DNA of 51,271 nt from a virus: positions 1 to 51,271 of IMG/VR virus record IMGVR_UViG_3300028025_003009; one strand, 5' to 3'. Both the position numbers and the translations under genes were made by a program. This document shows positions 13,326 through 21,668 of the stretch, piece by piece (the first letter of the stretch is position 1; every line of letters starts with the position of its first letter). The notes under the pieces are model-generated. The model did not search any database, was not told the origin of the DNA, and saw only the letters and a list, made by a program, of their open reading frames with translations.

Positions 13326-14113
13326 ATTTTAGGCACCTTATATAAATCTATCTCAACCGTTCCGACTGGCCCAGACTTGTCGTAGCAAGCTTTTTTAACT
13401 GGGCAATAGGTGCAAGGCATCTTAGACTTTGTAGATCCCGCTGGTCTTACTGGGAGGTCTCCATTTTGAAAGTTATCCCATACCTGCTCCATCCATGCAA
13501 AAGCTTCTTCAATTATTGCTTTGTTCTTTTCATTCATTGAGATTGGAATAATTAATATCTCTTGGGTGTTCTTATTTTCATATAGAAAAAACCCCTCTTT
13601 GGCATTCTTTAACTTCATATAGGTTAATAGCTGAAGCATGTGGTTTGCTGATGACTTCATCTCTGATTGTCTAGTGTCCCAAACCTCTTGCTTTGCCGTT
13701 TTAATTTCACCAATTACAGTTTCGCCATCATACTCCATAATTAGATCTATAAATCCTCTAATAGGTGGATACTCATTAACAATCTCTTCCTCCTCAGCTT
13801 TCCACTCAGGCATTGTACTGATGAGCTTTTGGAGTCTTTCGTGAGCCTGTGTACCCTGAGCCATGTTTGCAACTGCTACGGCATCATTATCATCAATAAA
13901 TACAGCACCAGAAAAAGCCATGTACCAATATCTTGGGCATGTTCCATGACCGTATCCAATGGAGCTTGGGCTAAAAGACTTCTTGGTCATCTCTCCATCT
14001 GCTCTTTTGGTATTACGATAAGACTCATCAAGCAATGCAGCAAATTTTTCTGGGTCAAAGAATTTTCCAGTGTGCTTTTTAAATTTAAGGTTCTTTACAA
14101 TATCTCTAGCCAT
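13322..14113 (-). CDS. Cas4/RecB-family exonuclease
   Basis: The 263-residue protein has the PD-(D/E)XK core of the RecB family: H91 in GTQAHERL, D123 in RGFIDLI, E136-x-K138 in GEIKTA, and Q161 in MLQLLTY. C59 together with C234, C237 and C243 (PCTYCPVKKAC) form the four-cysteine iron-sulfur site typical of Cas4 and AddB. It would resect DNA ends for recombination with the phage RecA. No CRISPR array is present, so it is a phage recombination enzyme and not part of a CRISPR system. Its ATG directly follows the TAA of the gene before it. Confidence 0.85.
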   Translation of the reverse strand: MARDIVKNLKFKKHTGKFFDPEKFAALLDESYRNTKRADGEMTKKSFSPSSIGYGHGTCPRYWYMAFSGAVFIDDNDAVAVANMAQGTQAHERLQKLISTMPEWKAEEEEIVNEYPPIRGFIDLIMEYDGETVIGEIKTAKQEVWDTRQSEMKSSANHMLQLLTYMKLKNAKEGFFLYENKNTQEILIIPISMNEKNKAIIEEAFAWMEQVWDNFQNGDLPVRPAGSTKSKMPCTYCPVKKACYDKSGPVGTVEIDLYKVPKI

Positions 14114-14452
14114 TTATGAGTTGTACCTAACGACATACTTAAGTGCATCTACAAGTTTGTCTATGGACTCCTTTACTGAGTAATATACGTTCTTCTTATT
14201 GTTATTTACTGTTCCCGCTTTATCTTTAGCAATAGTTGAATAGACAGAAGACATCACTGCAAACTTGGTAGACATTGCTTGAAGCTCCATTATGAGCGTT
14301 GGGGCCTTTGATGAAGGTACATCTGGCGTCATTAATAGCTTAACAACGATAGCCAATGCCTTATCTAGGTGCTCATCTTGCATATATTCATGCAGATCGT
14401 TGAACTCTGTTATATCACTAATTAATTGTAGTGTGTTCTTATCTTCCGCCAT
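14114..14452 (-). CDS. Helical hypothetical protein
   Basis: A 112-residue, mostly helical protein (for example HEYMQDEHLDKALAIVVKLL and SIDKLVDALKYVVRY). It has no Cys, no membrane segment and no motif I recognise. It sits in the recombination block just before the Cas4-like gene, with no gap between stop and start. Its beginning overlaps the end of the small membrane protein gene by 14 bases. Function unknown; a protein-protein interaction role is possible. Confidence 0.65.
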   Translation of the reverse strand: MAEDKNTLQLISDITEFNDLHEYMQDEHLDKALAIVVKLLMTPDVPSSKAPTLIMELQAMSTKFAVMSSVYSTIAKDKAGTVNNNKKNVYYSVKESIDKLVDALKYVVRYNS

Positions 14453-14543
14453 CTTTAATCCTTTTATCTAATTTGTCAATGAATAATCCAAGCGGATACC
14501 CAACAGTAAATCCTAGCATTAATCCTAATAAAAAGATAGTCAC
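14439..14543 (-). CDS. Small single-span membrane protein (34 aa)
   Basis: A 34-codon frame beginning with GTG that overlaps the previous stop as GTGA. The product is one hydrophobic segment (about 2-23, TIFLLGLMLGFTVGYPLGLF) followed by a charged tail DKLDKRIKDGGR. It probably sits in the inner membrane with the tail in the cytoplasm. This is too short for a typical holin, but such mini-membrane proteins can act in lysis or host takeover. It is far from the lysin gene. Confidence 0.65.
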   Translation of the reverse strand: MTIFLLGLMLGFTVGYPLGLFIDKLDKRIKDGGR

Positions 14544-15241
14544 TTGTTGTCCTCCATATACGTAACATGCATTTTTACATTATCAGACTCATGATAACCT
14601 AAACTATTTCCCTTTTCATCAATAGCTTTTTTATACATCTTCAGTCTCGGCTTTCCAGCCAGAACAGCCTCTTGAATTACATCTAAATATTCTTTTCTAT
14701 CTTGAACTCTTTTATCTGGTGGATAGATCCCTGGAAAAACTTCTACGTTAGAGTCTTTAAACTGTGATATAGATATGGGAAGAACACAGGCAACATTTGT
14801 CCCAGCTGGTACGAAGTACTCCCTGTTAGCCTCATGCAGTTTCCACACAATAGGAAAGCTACCAGTAAATACTGATGTTGATAGAACTGTTGTTATAACT
14901 TCTGCGCCGTCTATAAATTCATTTGGTACTGGCATGGTTAGCATACTTACCTCTGGATCAGTTCTTAATATTAAGTTTGTATTAAAGCTAACTGTTCCTT
15001 CTCCACGGCCTGACCACACGTACTGCTTTCCTAAAATTGCTTCCGCTGGGTTTTTTCTGTCTCCGTCCCAAGAAAAAGAAATATCCTCGTCAAAATAAAT
15101 TCCATAGCCTAATGAATTTGCAACTGTTATCGGTGTGCAATTGTATGTCATAGAATGCATCCAGTCACGCTTAGGGCCAAGTGGCCTTATTTTTGCTGAT
15201 ACCAGTCTTTCATTGTCTTTGTAACCCTCTACCTTATACAT
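14540..15241 (-). CDS. DUF6065-like protein
   Basis: The 233-residue protein, rich in beta strands, resembles DUF6065 in its blocks: an SMTYNCTPITVANSLGYGI region, TNLILRTDPEVSMLTMPVPN, and FVPAGTNVACVLPISISQF. Function is unknown. Neighbouring 2OG oxygenase genes are of interest, since such domains may act on small molecules. The ATG at 15241 with GGGAGG upstream was chosen over one seven codons earlier. It overlaps the previous gene by eight bases, and its stop overlaps the start of the small membrane protein. Confidence 0.5.
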   Translation of the reverse strand: MYKVEGYKDNERLVSAKIRPLGPKRDWMHSMTYNCTPITVANSLGYGIYFDEDISFSWDGDRKNPAEAILGKQYVWSGRGEGTVSFNTNLILRTDPEVSMLTMPVPNEFIDGAEVITTVLSTSVFTGSFPIVWKLHEANREYFVPAGTNVACVLPISISQFKDSNVEVFPGIYPPDKRVQDRKEYLDVIQEAVLAGKPRLKMYKKAIDEKGNSLGYHESDNVKMHVTYMEDNK

Positions 15242-15548
15242 TATTTGCCTCCCAAAACTCAATAAGTTCTTCTAAAATTGCCCACTCTATAATTCCAAGC
15301 CTTACCTTTGACTCTGCTCCTATAATAATCTTTAGCGCTGGATACATATCTCTATTCACCTTAAATGTGTCAGTGCATATTTTTGACCAAACATCTTTAT
15401 TAAGAGTAAATGATTTTGAAGCCTCTTTATAATCAACAAGGAACTGATTCCACTGTGCATCTCCTTTTTGATAGTCTCCCCTGCCACTATTTTTTTGAGC
15501 TTTAGCGCCGTCTCTTTTAACTTCTGATCTTTCTGACAAGTCAATCAC
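15234..15548 (-). CDS. Small DNA-recombination nuclease candidate
   Basis: A 104-residue protein with KNSGRGDYQKGDAQWNQFLV and VDYKEASKSFT. The GD...D-Y-K spacing resembles the PD-(D/E)XK core (D, then DxK) of small Holliday-junction-resolvase-like proteins found in actinophages. The assignment rests on this one motif, so it is tentative. It lies among recombination genes and overlaps the DUF6065-like gene by eight bases and the second 2OG oxygenase gene by eight. Confidence 0.4.
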   Translation of the reverse strand: MIDLSERSEVKRDGAKAQKNSGRGDYQKGDAQWNQFLVDYKEASKSFTLNKDVWSKICTDTFKVNRDMYPALKIIIGAESKVRLGIIEWAILEELIEFWEANNV

Positions 15549-16341
15549 CGACTATAACTTCTTCTGCAGAGGAAACTGTTATCATCTGTAAATCATTTGA
15601 AACATAATCGTCTTCATGCTGCTGTACTTCTTTGTCTCTGCCAGCATAACTTAGTCTATATTTAGAAACCCATTCCTCTTCGGAATCCATTCTATAATCT
15701 ATGAATGATCTTAGGAAGTATCTATCGGAGCCCTCAAATCCTTTTACCGCATGATAGAAAGGCTCTGTAGATGGCATTACAACTGCATCTCCTGGCTGTG
15801 GTTTATACGTGTAGCTTTTATTTGATATAGAGTCATATGCAGAGATCTCTCCACCGCTATATTCATTGTTTAGATAAAAGTTAATTGTCAAAACATGTCT
15901 TCTTGTCTTAGCCTCATTCACTACTGGGAACTCGTCTACGTGGTATTCCATTAGTAAATTTTTATCAGAGTAATGGTTTTGCTCCTTTACGTACCTAAAA
16001 TAGTCTAGGTAGAATACGTCCTGTGGCTTTTTTAAGTCCTCCCAGTTATTAATAAAACTAGGCCAGACTCCTTTGTCTTTTTCAAAATCATCAAAGTAAT
16101 CTTTTCTTATAAAATTTACAATATCGCAAACATCTTTTAGATACAAGGATTCTTGTGTGTCTGTGTATTTTTTATTTAAATCAAAAACTACATCTTTTCT
16201 AAATCCCTGCTGGTACCACTGTCTCCATGGATCAAAAATAGAATCTTCTTTATCTGTTTCAAGAATCTCTATCAGCTGTTGAGAATTTTTAAAAATGTTT
16301 TTATAGACAACAATTTGAGGAGCAACAATAAGCTTATCCAT
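15541..16341 (-). CDS. 2OG-Fe(II) oxygenase, second copy
   Basis: The protein, 266 residues from the chosen start, has the prolyl-hydroxylase-type set. H134-x-D136 is in MEYHVDEFP, H197 in PFYHAVKGF, and R207 ten residues later in SDRYFLRSF. TINFYLNNEYSGGEISAYDS and KPQPGDAVVMPS are the beta-helix strands. It is not close to the 10835 enzyme, so the two probably have different substrates. The ATG at 16341 avoids the long overlap of an upstream ATG at 16374, but only a weak GGAT site precedes it. It is directly downstream of recA and a zinc-ribbon gene. Confidence 0.85.
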   Translation of the reverse strand: MDKLIVAPQIVVYKNIFKNSQQLIEILETDKEDSIFDPWRQWYQQGFRKDVVFDLNKKYTDTQESLYLKDVCDIVNFIRKDYFDDFEKDKGVWPSFINNWEDLKKPQDVFYLDYFRYVKEQNHYSDKNLLMEYHVDEFPVVNEAKTRRHVLTINFYLNNEYSGGEISAYDSISNKSYTYKPQPGDAVVMPSTEPFYHAVKGFEGSDRYFLRSFIDYRMDSEEEWVSKYRLSYAGRDKEVQQHEDDYVSNDLQMITVSSAEEVIVGD

Positions 16342-16348
16342 TTTTATA

Positions 16349-16540
16349 TCATCCAATCCTATGCACTGTTTCATGCCCAGAGGAGCATGTCCACTTCATT
16401 ATTAAATTTTCAGCATCCCACAACCCACCATCTACATCAATATCACACTTAGAGCATGGCCTTAAACCAGGAAGGTTTTCAAATGTAGAATTGATTTCCT
16501 TTGGCTCTTCTTTATTTAAAAACTCATTAAGATTTGGCAC
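16349..16540 (-). CDS. Small zinc-ribbon-like protein (63 aa)
   Basis: A 63-residue protein with PCSKCDIDVDGG and WTCSSGHETVHR: CxxC and a C-x4-H pair spaced to bind one zinc. The N-terminal half is polar. It overlaps recA by 14 bases. I do not recognise the family; similar small zinc proteins are scattered through this operon. Confidence 0.6.
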   Translation of the reverse strand: MPNLNEFLNKEEPKEINSTFENLPGLRPCSKCDIDVDGGLWDAENLIMKWTCSSGHETVHRIG

Positions 16541-17531
16541 TGATATCCTCGATTAGCTTTTTAACAACATCTGGATTATCTCTTAGATAAGATACAGCCT
16601 TTGCACGACCTTGAAGTCTTTCTCCGTTAACAGTATACCAAGCTCCACCTTTTTCAATTGCTCCAACCATCTCTGCAACATCTAAGGTCTCTCCAACTAA
16701 ATCTACTCCAAGTGATTCTCCTTGATAGTAGAAGTCGTATTGTCCAGATAAGTTAGGGGGGCCGAGCTTGTTGTAATCAATAATCCAATTGACTGGTCTG
16801 CCAACCCTTTGTTCAATAATCTTGTCACCAACTTTAATGCCAGCTTTGATAGCATTAGCTTCAGCCTCAGAAGACCAAAGCTTAATGACGGTGGAAGAGA
16901 AGAACTTGACTGCCATTCCTCCTGTCGGTATGTGGGAGGCATGCATAGATCCAAACTGATTTCTCTGCTGTGAGATGAGTACCAATAGTGTGTTTTTATT
17001 TGCATAGTTTAACATTTTGACTGCGTGAGTCATATCCTTTGCTTCTGCTCCGATTTGCTTGGTGTCTTGCAAATCCTTCATTTCATTTCCATCTTTTTCA
17101 AAATAAATTGCTGGTAGGAGTGCTGATATCGAGTCTACTACAATTATGTCAACGCCAGCATCCATTAGTTTTGTTGCAACATCTACCATATCGTTAACAG
17201 TTTTTGCTGGTGAGTAAATAAGAGAAGATGAATCTACTCCAAGCATCTCTGCCCAAGCCTGATCATAGGATGCCTCTGCATCAATCCATGCACAAGTCTT
17301 TCCTTCTTTTTGCGCTAAAGCGATCATCTGTAAACAGAACGAAGACTTTCCTGCAGATTTATTGCCCCATACAAGAACTTGTCGACCATACCCAAGCCCA
17401 CCCTTAAGTGCCATGTTTAATCCAATGCTAGGTGTCTTTTGCTTTTCAACTTTTACATCTTGTGCTGCTTTTACTCTTGCTCTTGTTTTTGGATCTAATC
17501 CTGCAAGGATGTCATCAATCGCTATAGTCAT
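16527..17531 (-). CDS. recA: RecA recombinase
   Basis: The 334-residue protein is RecA: Walker A GNKSAGKSS at 56-64, Walker B VDIIVVDSISALLP, and the L2-type segment with the SQQRNQFGSMHA region. A C-terminal helical domain ends in DNPDVVKKLIEDISAKS. It is about 20 residues shorter than typical bacterial RecA. It forms filaments on ssDNA and promotes strand exchange, fitting the Cas4-like nuclease, RuvC-like resolvase and SSB nearby. A strong promoter lies just upstream (17555-17583), and a GAGAG ribosome site precedes the ATG, so it can be expressed apart from the polymerase genes. Confidence 0.93.
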   Translation of the reverse strand: MTIAIDDILAGLDPKTRARVKAAQDVKVEKQKTPSIGLNMALKGGLGYGRQVLVWGNKSAGKSSFCLQMIALAQKEGKTCAWIDAEASYDQAWAEMLGVDSSSLIYSPAKTVNDMVDVATKLMDAGVDIIVVDSISALLPAIYFEKDGNEMKDLQDTKQIGAEAKDMTHAVKMLNYANKNTLLVLISQQRNQFGSMHASHIPTGGMAVKFFSSTVIKLWSSEAEANAIKAGIKVGDKIIEQRVGRPVNWIIDYNKLGPPNLSGQYDFYYQGESLGVDLVGETLDVAEMVGAIEKGGAWYTVNGERLQGRAKAVSYLRDNPDVVKKLIEDISAKS

Positions 17532-17554
17532 AGTTTATCTCTCTCTTTAATACA

Positions 17555-17583
17555 ATTATATCATTAAAATAAATTGCCGTGAA
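17555..17583 (-). promoter_or_regulatory. Promoter for recA and downstream genes
   Basis: On the minus strand TTCACG (17583-17578), 17 bases, then TATAAT (17560-17555) preceded by TGA (extended -10). Its -35 lies inside the end of the MazG-like gene and its -10 starts right after that gene's TAA. The leader would be about 17 bases and contains GAGAGAG. Confidence 0.65.
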
Positions 17584-17956
17584 GCTTTGGTCTATCTTTA
17601 TTTTTTTCCATCTTGCTAAATAGTACTTCGTCTAGGCTGTGCTCTACAAATCCTCCGTTACGCATAGATGCATATAGATCAAGAGTTCTAATTAATATGT
17701 CAACCATCTCTTCTACAATTTGTTCAGATCCTTTATTTTTTCTAATTGCTTCAAGCACCTCAGTTACTTCAGAATGAATAAGTGCTAACTTGTTTCCAAA
17801 TACGTCGAAGTTTTTTGGATTATTCCAAAATCCTTTTTCTATAGCAGTTTCATGAAGTAGAGCTGCGAGTACATCTAGACCATAGTCTGTTACGAGTATC
17901 GTTTCTCCTTTACTCGAAGTCTGTAATGAGCTGGTCGTTATCTGTCCCTGATTCAT
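17564..17956 (-). CDS. MazG-like nucleotide pyrophosphohydrolase
   Basis: The protein, up to 130 residues, has the MazG metal site: HSEVTEVLEAIRK (ExxE) and VEEMVDILIRTLDL (ExxD) in an all-helical frame. Such enzymes hydrolyse NTPs or dNTPs, or reduce ppGpp. The start is unclear. The ATG at 17956 overlaps the previous gene by 47 bases with AAAGGA ahead of it. A better-placed AGGAG (17909-17905) right after that gene's stop is followed five bases later by ATA (17899-17897) in frame, giving 111 residues. Its own N-terminal 19 residues look low-complexity (TTSSLQTSSKGET), which favours the later start. Confidence 0.78.
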   Translation of the reverse strand: MNQGQITTSSLQTSSKGETILVTDYGLDVLAALLHETAIEKGFWNNPKNFDVFGNKLALIHSEVTEVLEAIRKNKGSEQIVEEMVDILIRTLDLYASMRNGGFVEHSLDEVLFSKMEKNKDRPKLHGNLF

Positions 17957-18161
17957 TTTTTCCTTTTAAAGCAAATGTAAATGTTTGATCATCTGAATTG
18001 TAATCAACTTTTAGCTCTTGATCTTCTGTGGCGGCATTCATGAATAAATCCGTAGACACAGTTATTGTTCCAAGAGTTTCTAACGCAGCAATTAGAATTT
18101 TTGGCACACTGAGTGCTCCGAATACATCTTCTGCTGTACTTACCTTAATCTGTTCTGTCAT
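17910..18161 (-). CDS. Hypothetical acidic protein (83 aa)
   Basis: An acidic 83-residue product with an alternating pattern suggesting a small beta-rich domain (ITVSTDLFMNAA, LKVDYNSDDQTFTFALKGK). No known family. The start overlaps the polymerase stop as ATGA, so it is coupled to dnaE. Location next to the polymerase suggests a replication-linked role, but nothing in the sequence shows it. Confidence 0.65.
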   Translation of the reverse strand: MTEQIKVSTAEDVFGALSVPKILIAALETLGTITVSTDLFMNAATEDQELKVDYNSDDQTFTFALKGKNESGTDNDQLITDFE

Positions 18162-21100
18162 TTTATCTCCTTGATATTTAAAGTTCCATCATCTAGTTTT
18201 GACAATGTAACCTTGCACTTCATACCTTCACGCATTTTTGCTAAGGTCATTTTATACATCGCTGGGAAAGCGATGGCTCTTGTTAAGTTTTTATCTTTAT
18301 CCGACAAGACTATGTGGCTCATCTGCTTGCCAGCCTTAGTCGTATATGGCGTAAAGTTTACCACAATGTACTCGTCTTCTTCAAGATCATATTGCTTCCT
18401 ATATAGATAGTCTACAAACAAATCATTTGAGTCTGGATTGATTTCTGATACCTTTATGTACCTTGATATTCTGTTGTCTCCGACCAAAATAAAATACATT
18501 TGACCTGTTTCAATTTGTGTTTGCTCGGTATGGAATAATCCAACGGAACCAGTTTCATCTACAAGCTCTACTCTAGCCCACCCATTTCCACGCTTGATTG
18601 ACTTCACCATTCCAAACATTACAAATGAACCAAGGTCATCAAACTCTTCAATTGGTCTTGCCTGAGCTTTAATCCTTGGAGGGATTCCTTCAAGATTAAA
18701 TGTTGGAATACCTAAGTATTCGTAGTAATTATCTTTTTCATTTCCTTGCCTTTTGTTATCAGTAAACGCAGCACCGCCGATGGAGTTAAGAGCAGCAATA
18801 GCACGGCTATTAATGCCAGAACCCTTTTTCGATGCCTTATCAATAAAGTCAGCATAGTCACTGAACGGTCTTCTTTCTATTATTTTGTTTGCAATGCTGT
18901 CTGAAATAAACTTTACTTCAGCCAATCCAAATCTAATTGCATTATCTTGTAAAGAAAAGTAAACTTGGGACTCATTGATATGAGGTAGCAGTACCTTTAG
19001 CCCAAGTCTTTTTGACTCAATTAAATATTCTGTTCTTGCGTCTTTGTCATTTTCATTTTTAAGAATTGAAAACATGAACTCAAGTGGGTAATAAAACTTA
19101 AGCCAAGCAGTATAATAACTAAGCATAGAGTAAGCAACAGCATGGGAGCGGTTAAAAGAATAACCAGCATGCGCTTCAAAATCATGCCATAAGGCTTCCG
19201 CTTTTTTCTTAGTAATGTGCTCTGAAGCCCCAGCAATAAACTTATCCTTGAATTGGTCAAATTCTTTTGCATCTTTTTTCTTTCCAATAATCTTGCGGAC
19301 CTTATCAGCCTCTGCCCAAGTCATACCGCCCAAGTGTACACATGCCTGCATAACTTGCTCTTGATATATAATAACACCATATGTATTCTCGGTAAATGGC
19401 TTCATGATTGTATGCATATAGTCTACTGCCTCATTGCCATTCTTGCGATTAATGTATGCTGCACCTACTGTATTCATTGCGCCAGGTCTAACAAGAGCAT
19501 TAGAAGCAGCCAGATCTTCAAATTTATCTATGCCCATTTTAATCAAAAGGTTAGTATAAGGCGTTGCTTCTGCCTGAAATACGCCCTTCGTATACCCGTC
19601 GTTTAGCATCTTGTAAACATTTGCGTCATCCATAGTCATTTCAGAAAGATTAATTGTCTTACCGTGCCTATCTTTGATAGACTTTAGTGTATCGGAGATT
19701 ACAGATAAAGTCTTAAGACCTAGTGCATCTAGCTTAATAAGACCTATATCTGCAACCGTATCCATATCGTATGCGACGACTGGAATTCTTCCTGATACTT
19801 TATCTTGAGAATCTTCACGAGACTCTACTGGTGCAAACTTTCTTAAGTCATCCTTTGCAACAACAACGCCAGCGGCATGTACTCCAACTGATCTAATTCT
19901 TCCACGGAGTCTATCGGCAAGCCAAACAACTTCTGGGTAGCGCATTCTAAATTCTTTTGTATTTGGAGAATCCATAAAGTCTTCAAATGTATCCACAGAT
20001 TTTAGTGCACGATTAACCTCTTGAAGAGGAACCATGAATACACGAGCAGCATCTCTAACAACACCCTTATCTTTAAAATAAGTGTATGTAGAAATAGAAG
20101 CAACGTGCTTAAATTTTTTCTTCAAATAATCTTTTACTTCTTTTCTGCGACGGTCTTCAAAGTCAGTATCGATATCTGGAAAGTCGTTGCGCTCTTCGTT
20201 AATAAATCTAAAGAAAAGCAGATCGTATTTAATTGGATCGACATCTGTAATTCCTAATGTATAACAAACTAATGATCCAGCAGCGGAACCACGGCCTGGG
20301 CCAACCATGATATTATTTTCTTTAGCCCAATTAATCATATCGCCAACAACAAGAAAGTAGGAGGCAAAATTTTTCTTAGCAATAATCCCAAGCTCTTCGT
20401 TAAGCCTGTCCAAATAAATAGGGTCTGAGGCCTTCTGTAGCCTCTCTAAGCCCTTTTCAGCCAACTCTCTTAGTCTTTCATCGGCATCAGTCTTTGGTAC
20501 TGGGAGGAGGTCTAGGCCCTGATAGAAGTCATATTCTCCAACCTTATCTGCAATCTCCATTGTGTTGTCATAGATGTCTGTTCGATTAATTCCAGCTTTA
20601 TTAAAGTCTGCCTCTATCTCAGAACGGCTTTGAATAAAGAGATTCATATCTTGAAATGAGATTCTGCGGTCAGGATAAAGATAGTTAAATCTATCTAACA
20701 TATCTTTCATATTTCTGGACATATCAAAGTCCATGTCCTTGTCAGCCTTTGGAGAAGTAGACAGGATAAGTAATGCTTCTTCTAATATTCTGTCTTCTTC
20801 TTTAGCAAAGTGAGCATCTCCAGTTGCCACCGCCTTAATCTTAAGCTCGTCAGCAAGATCAAGAAGAGCAGCATTTATTTCTGGCGGATTATGAGATTGA
20901 ACCTCCACATAAAAATCTTCTTGAAAAGTTTGCTTAAAGTCTTTGAGTATAAGCCTTGCTTCTCCCAATTCGCCTTTTTCGATGCACTTACTAATAAGAC
21001 CATTAAGGCATCCGCTAAGTACAATAATACCTTCTGCATACTCTTTTAAAACCTCTCTATCAATGCGTGGCTTATGATAAAAGCCTTCATTCCACGCAAG

Positions 21101-21427
21101 CTCTTGAAGCGTGTTAATATTTTCTAGCCCCTTCTTATTTTTTGCAAGAAGGATAATATGGTTGTAAGCCTGAATAGACTTGTCTGTTTTAGATGATCTA
21201 TCAAACCTATCAGTTGGAGAAATGTACGCCTCGACACCAAGAATGGGCTTAATGCCTGTTTCCTTTGCGGCAATTTGCATATCTCTGTGTGAAGAGAGAG
21301 TGCCATGGTCTGTAATTGCAATCGCAGTTTGCCCAGCATCTAACGCAGCTTGGCATAATTCTTTAGGTGAATTTAGTCCATCCATTAATGAATAATAGGA
21401 GTGAACATGTAGGTGTGTAAAGCTCAT
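18158..21427 (-). CDS. dnaE: DNA polymerase III alpha subunit (DnaE type)
   Basis: The 1089-residue protein is a C-family polymerase. The PHP domain is at the start (FTHLHVHSYYSLMDG, AITDHGTLS, VEAYIS, LSGCLNG, ATGDAHF) and looks metal-competent. The catalytic Asp pair is in FPDIDTDFEDRRR (D418 and D420). The polymerase core follows, with GPGRGSAAGSLVCYTLGITD, then a helix-hairpin-helix and an OB-fold near the end (SFVMFGMVKSIKRG). An intact PHP domain may proofread, as in mycobacterial DnaE1, since no separate 3'-5' exonuclease subunit is seen in the window. It starts at 21427 by TAATG overlap; a TTG-like upstream extension is not needed. Confidence 0.95.
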   Translation of the reverse strand: MSFTHLHVHSYYSLMDGLNSPKELCQAALDAGQTAIAITDHGTLSSHRDMQIAAKETGIKPILGVEAYISPTDRFDRSSKTDKSIQAYNHIILLAKNKKGLENINTLQELAWNEGFYHKPRIDREVLKEYAEGIIVLSGCLNGLISKCIEKGELGEARLILKDFKQTFQEDFYVEVQSHNPPEINAALLDLADELKIKAVATGDAHFAKEEDRILEEALLILSTSPKADKDMDFDMSRNMKDMLDRFNYLYPDRRISFQDMNLFIQSRSEIEADFNKAGINRTDIYDNTMEIADKVGEYDFYQGLDLLPVPKTDADERLRELAEKGLERLQKASDPIYLDRLNEELGIIAKKNFASYFLVVGDMINWAKENNIMVGPGRGSAAGSLVCYTLGITDVDPIKYDLLFFRFINEERNDFPDIDTDFEDRRRKEVKDYLKKKFKHVASISTYTYFKDKGVVRDAARVFMVPLQEVNRALKSVDTFEDFMDSPNTKEFRMRYPEVVWLADRLRGRIRSVGVHAAGVVVAKDDLRKFAPVESREDSQDKVSGRIPVVAYDMDTVADIGLIKLDALGLKTLSVISDTLKSIKDRHGKTINLSEMTMDDANVYKMLNDGYTKGVFQAEATPYTNLLIKMGIDKFEDLAASNALVRPGAMNTVGAAYINRKNGNEAVDYMHTIMKPFTENTYGVIIYQEQVMQACVHLGGMTWAEADKVRKIIGKKKDAKEFDQFKDKFIAGASEHITKKKAEALWHDFEAHAGYSFNRSHAVAYSMLSYYTAWLKFYYPLEFMFSILKNENDKDARTEYLIESKRLGLKVLLPHINESQVYFSLQDNAIRFGLAEVKFISDSIANKIIERRPFSDYADFIDKASKKGSGINSRAIAALNSIGGAAFTDNKRQGNEKDNYYEYLGIPTFNLEGIPPRIKAQARPIEEFDDLGSFVMFGMVKSIKRGNGWARVELVDETGSVGLFHTEQTQIETGQMYFILVGDNRISRYIKVSEINPDSNDLFVDYLYRKQYDLEEDEYIVVNFTPYTTKAGKQMSHIVLSDKDKNLTRAIAFPAMYKMTLAKMREGMKCKVTLSKLDDGTLNIKEIK

Positions 21428-21633
21428 TAATATCCGCCTGTGCATTCATTTCTAGTGTGATATAACCTAATTTTAGTTAATATCTTTTTTGTTGGTGCAT
21501 ATAAATCTTCTTTGCAGCACCCACATTTCATGTGCCATTCTCTAGCAAAGAAATCATATACTGCTCCTACATAATTTTTATACTTATTTGAAACAAATGT
21601 CTCAAATGGATCTGGTATCTCGTAGGTGATCAT
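21427..21633 (-). CDS. Small cysteine-containing hypothetical protein (68 aa)
   Basis: A 68-residue protein with KCGCCKEDLYAPTKK and a later Cys in RNECTGGY, a possible zinc site, preceded by an aromatic helix. It is the first gene of the dnaE transcript and overlaps dnaE as TAATG. No ribosome site precedes the ATG, but TAGAAT ends six bases before it, so the mRNA should be leaderless. Function unknown. Confidence 0.65.
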   Translation of the reverse strand: MITYEIPDPFETFVSNKYKNYVGAVYDFFAREWHMKCGCCKEDLYAPTKKILTKIRLYHTRNECTGGY

Positions 21634-21639
21634 GTTGCC

Positions 21640-21668
21640 ATTCTACTAAATAATACAGGGGCAGTCAA
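21640..21668 (-). promoter_or_regulatory. Leaderless promoter embedded in a terminator
   Basis: On the minus strand TTGACT (21668-21663), a 17-base spacer and TAGAAT (21645-21640); the ATG of the 68-residue gene starts seven bases after the last -10 base. The -35 lies in the loop and 3' arm of the hairpin at 21656-21681, so termination of the SSB mRNA and initiation of the dnaE mRNA share DNA. Confidence 0.65.

Noticed and set aside
13322-14113. Cas4-like gene as a sign of a CRISPR-Cas system
   Set aside because: No repeats or other cas genes anywhere in the window; phage Cas4-like proteins act in recombination.
14439-14543. Small membrane protein as the holin
   Set aside because: Only one short span and far from the lysin gene; no evidence beyond hydrophobicity.
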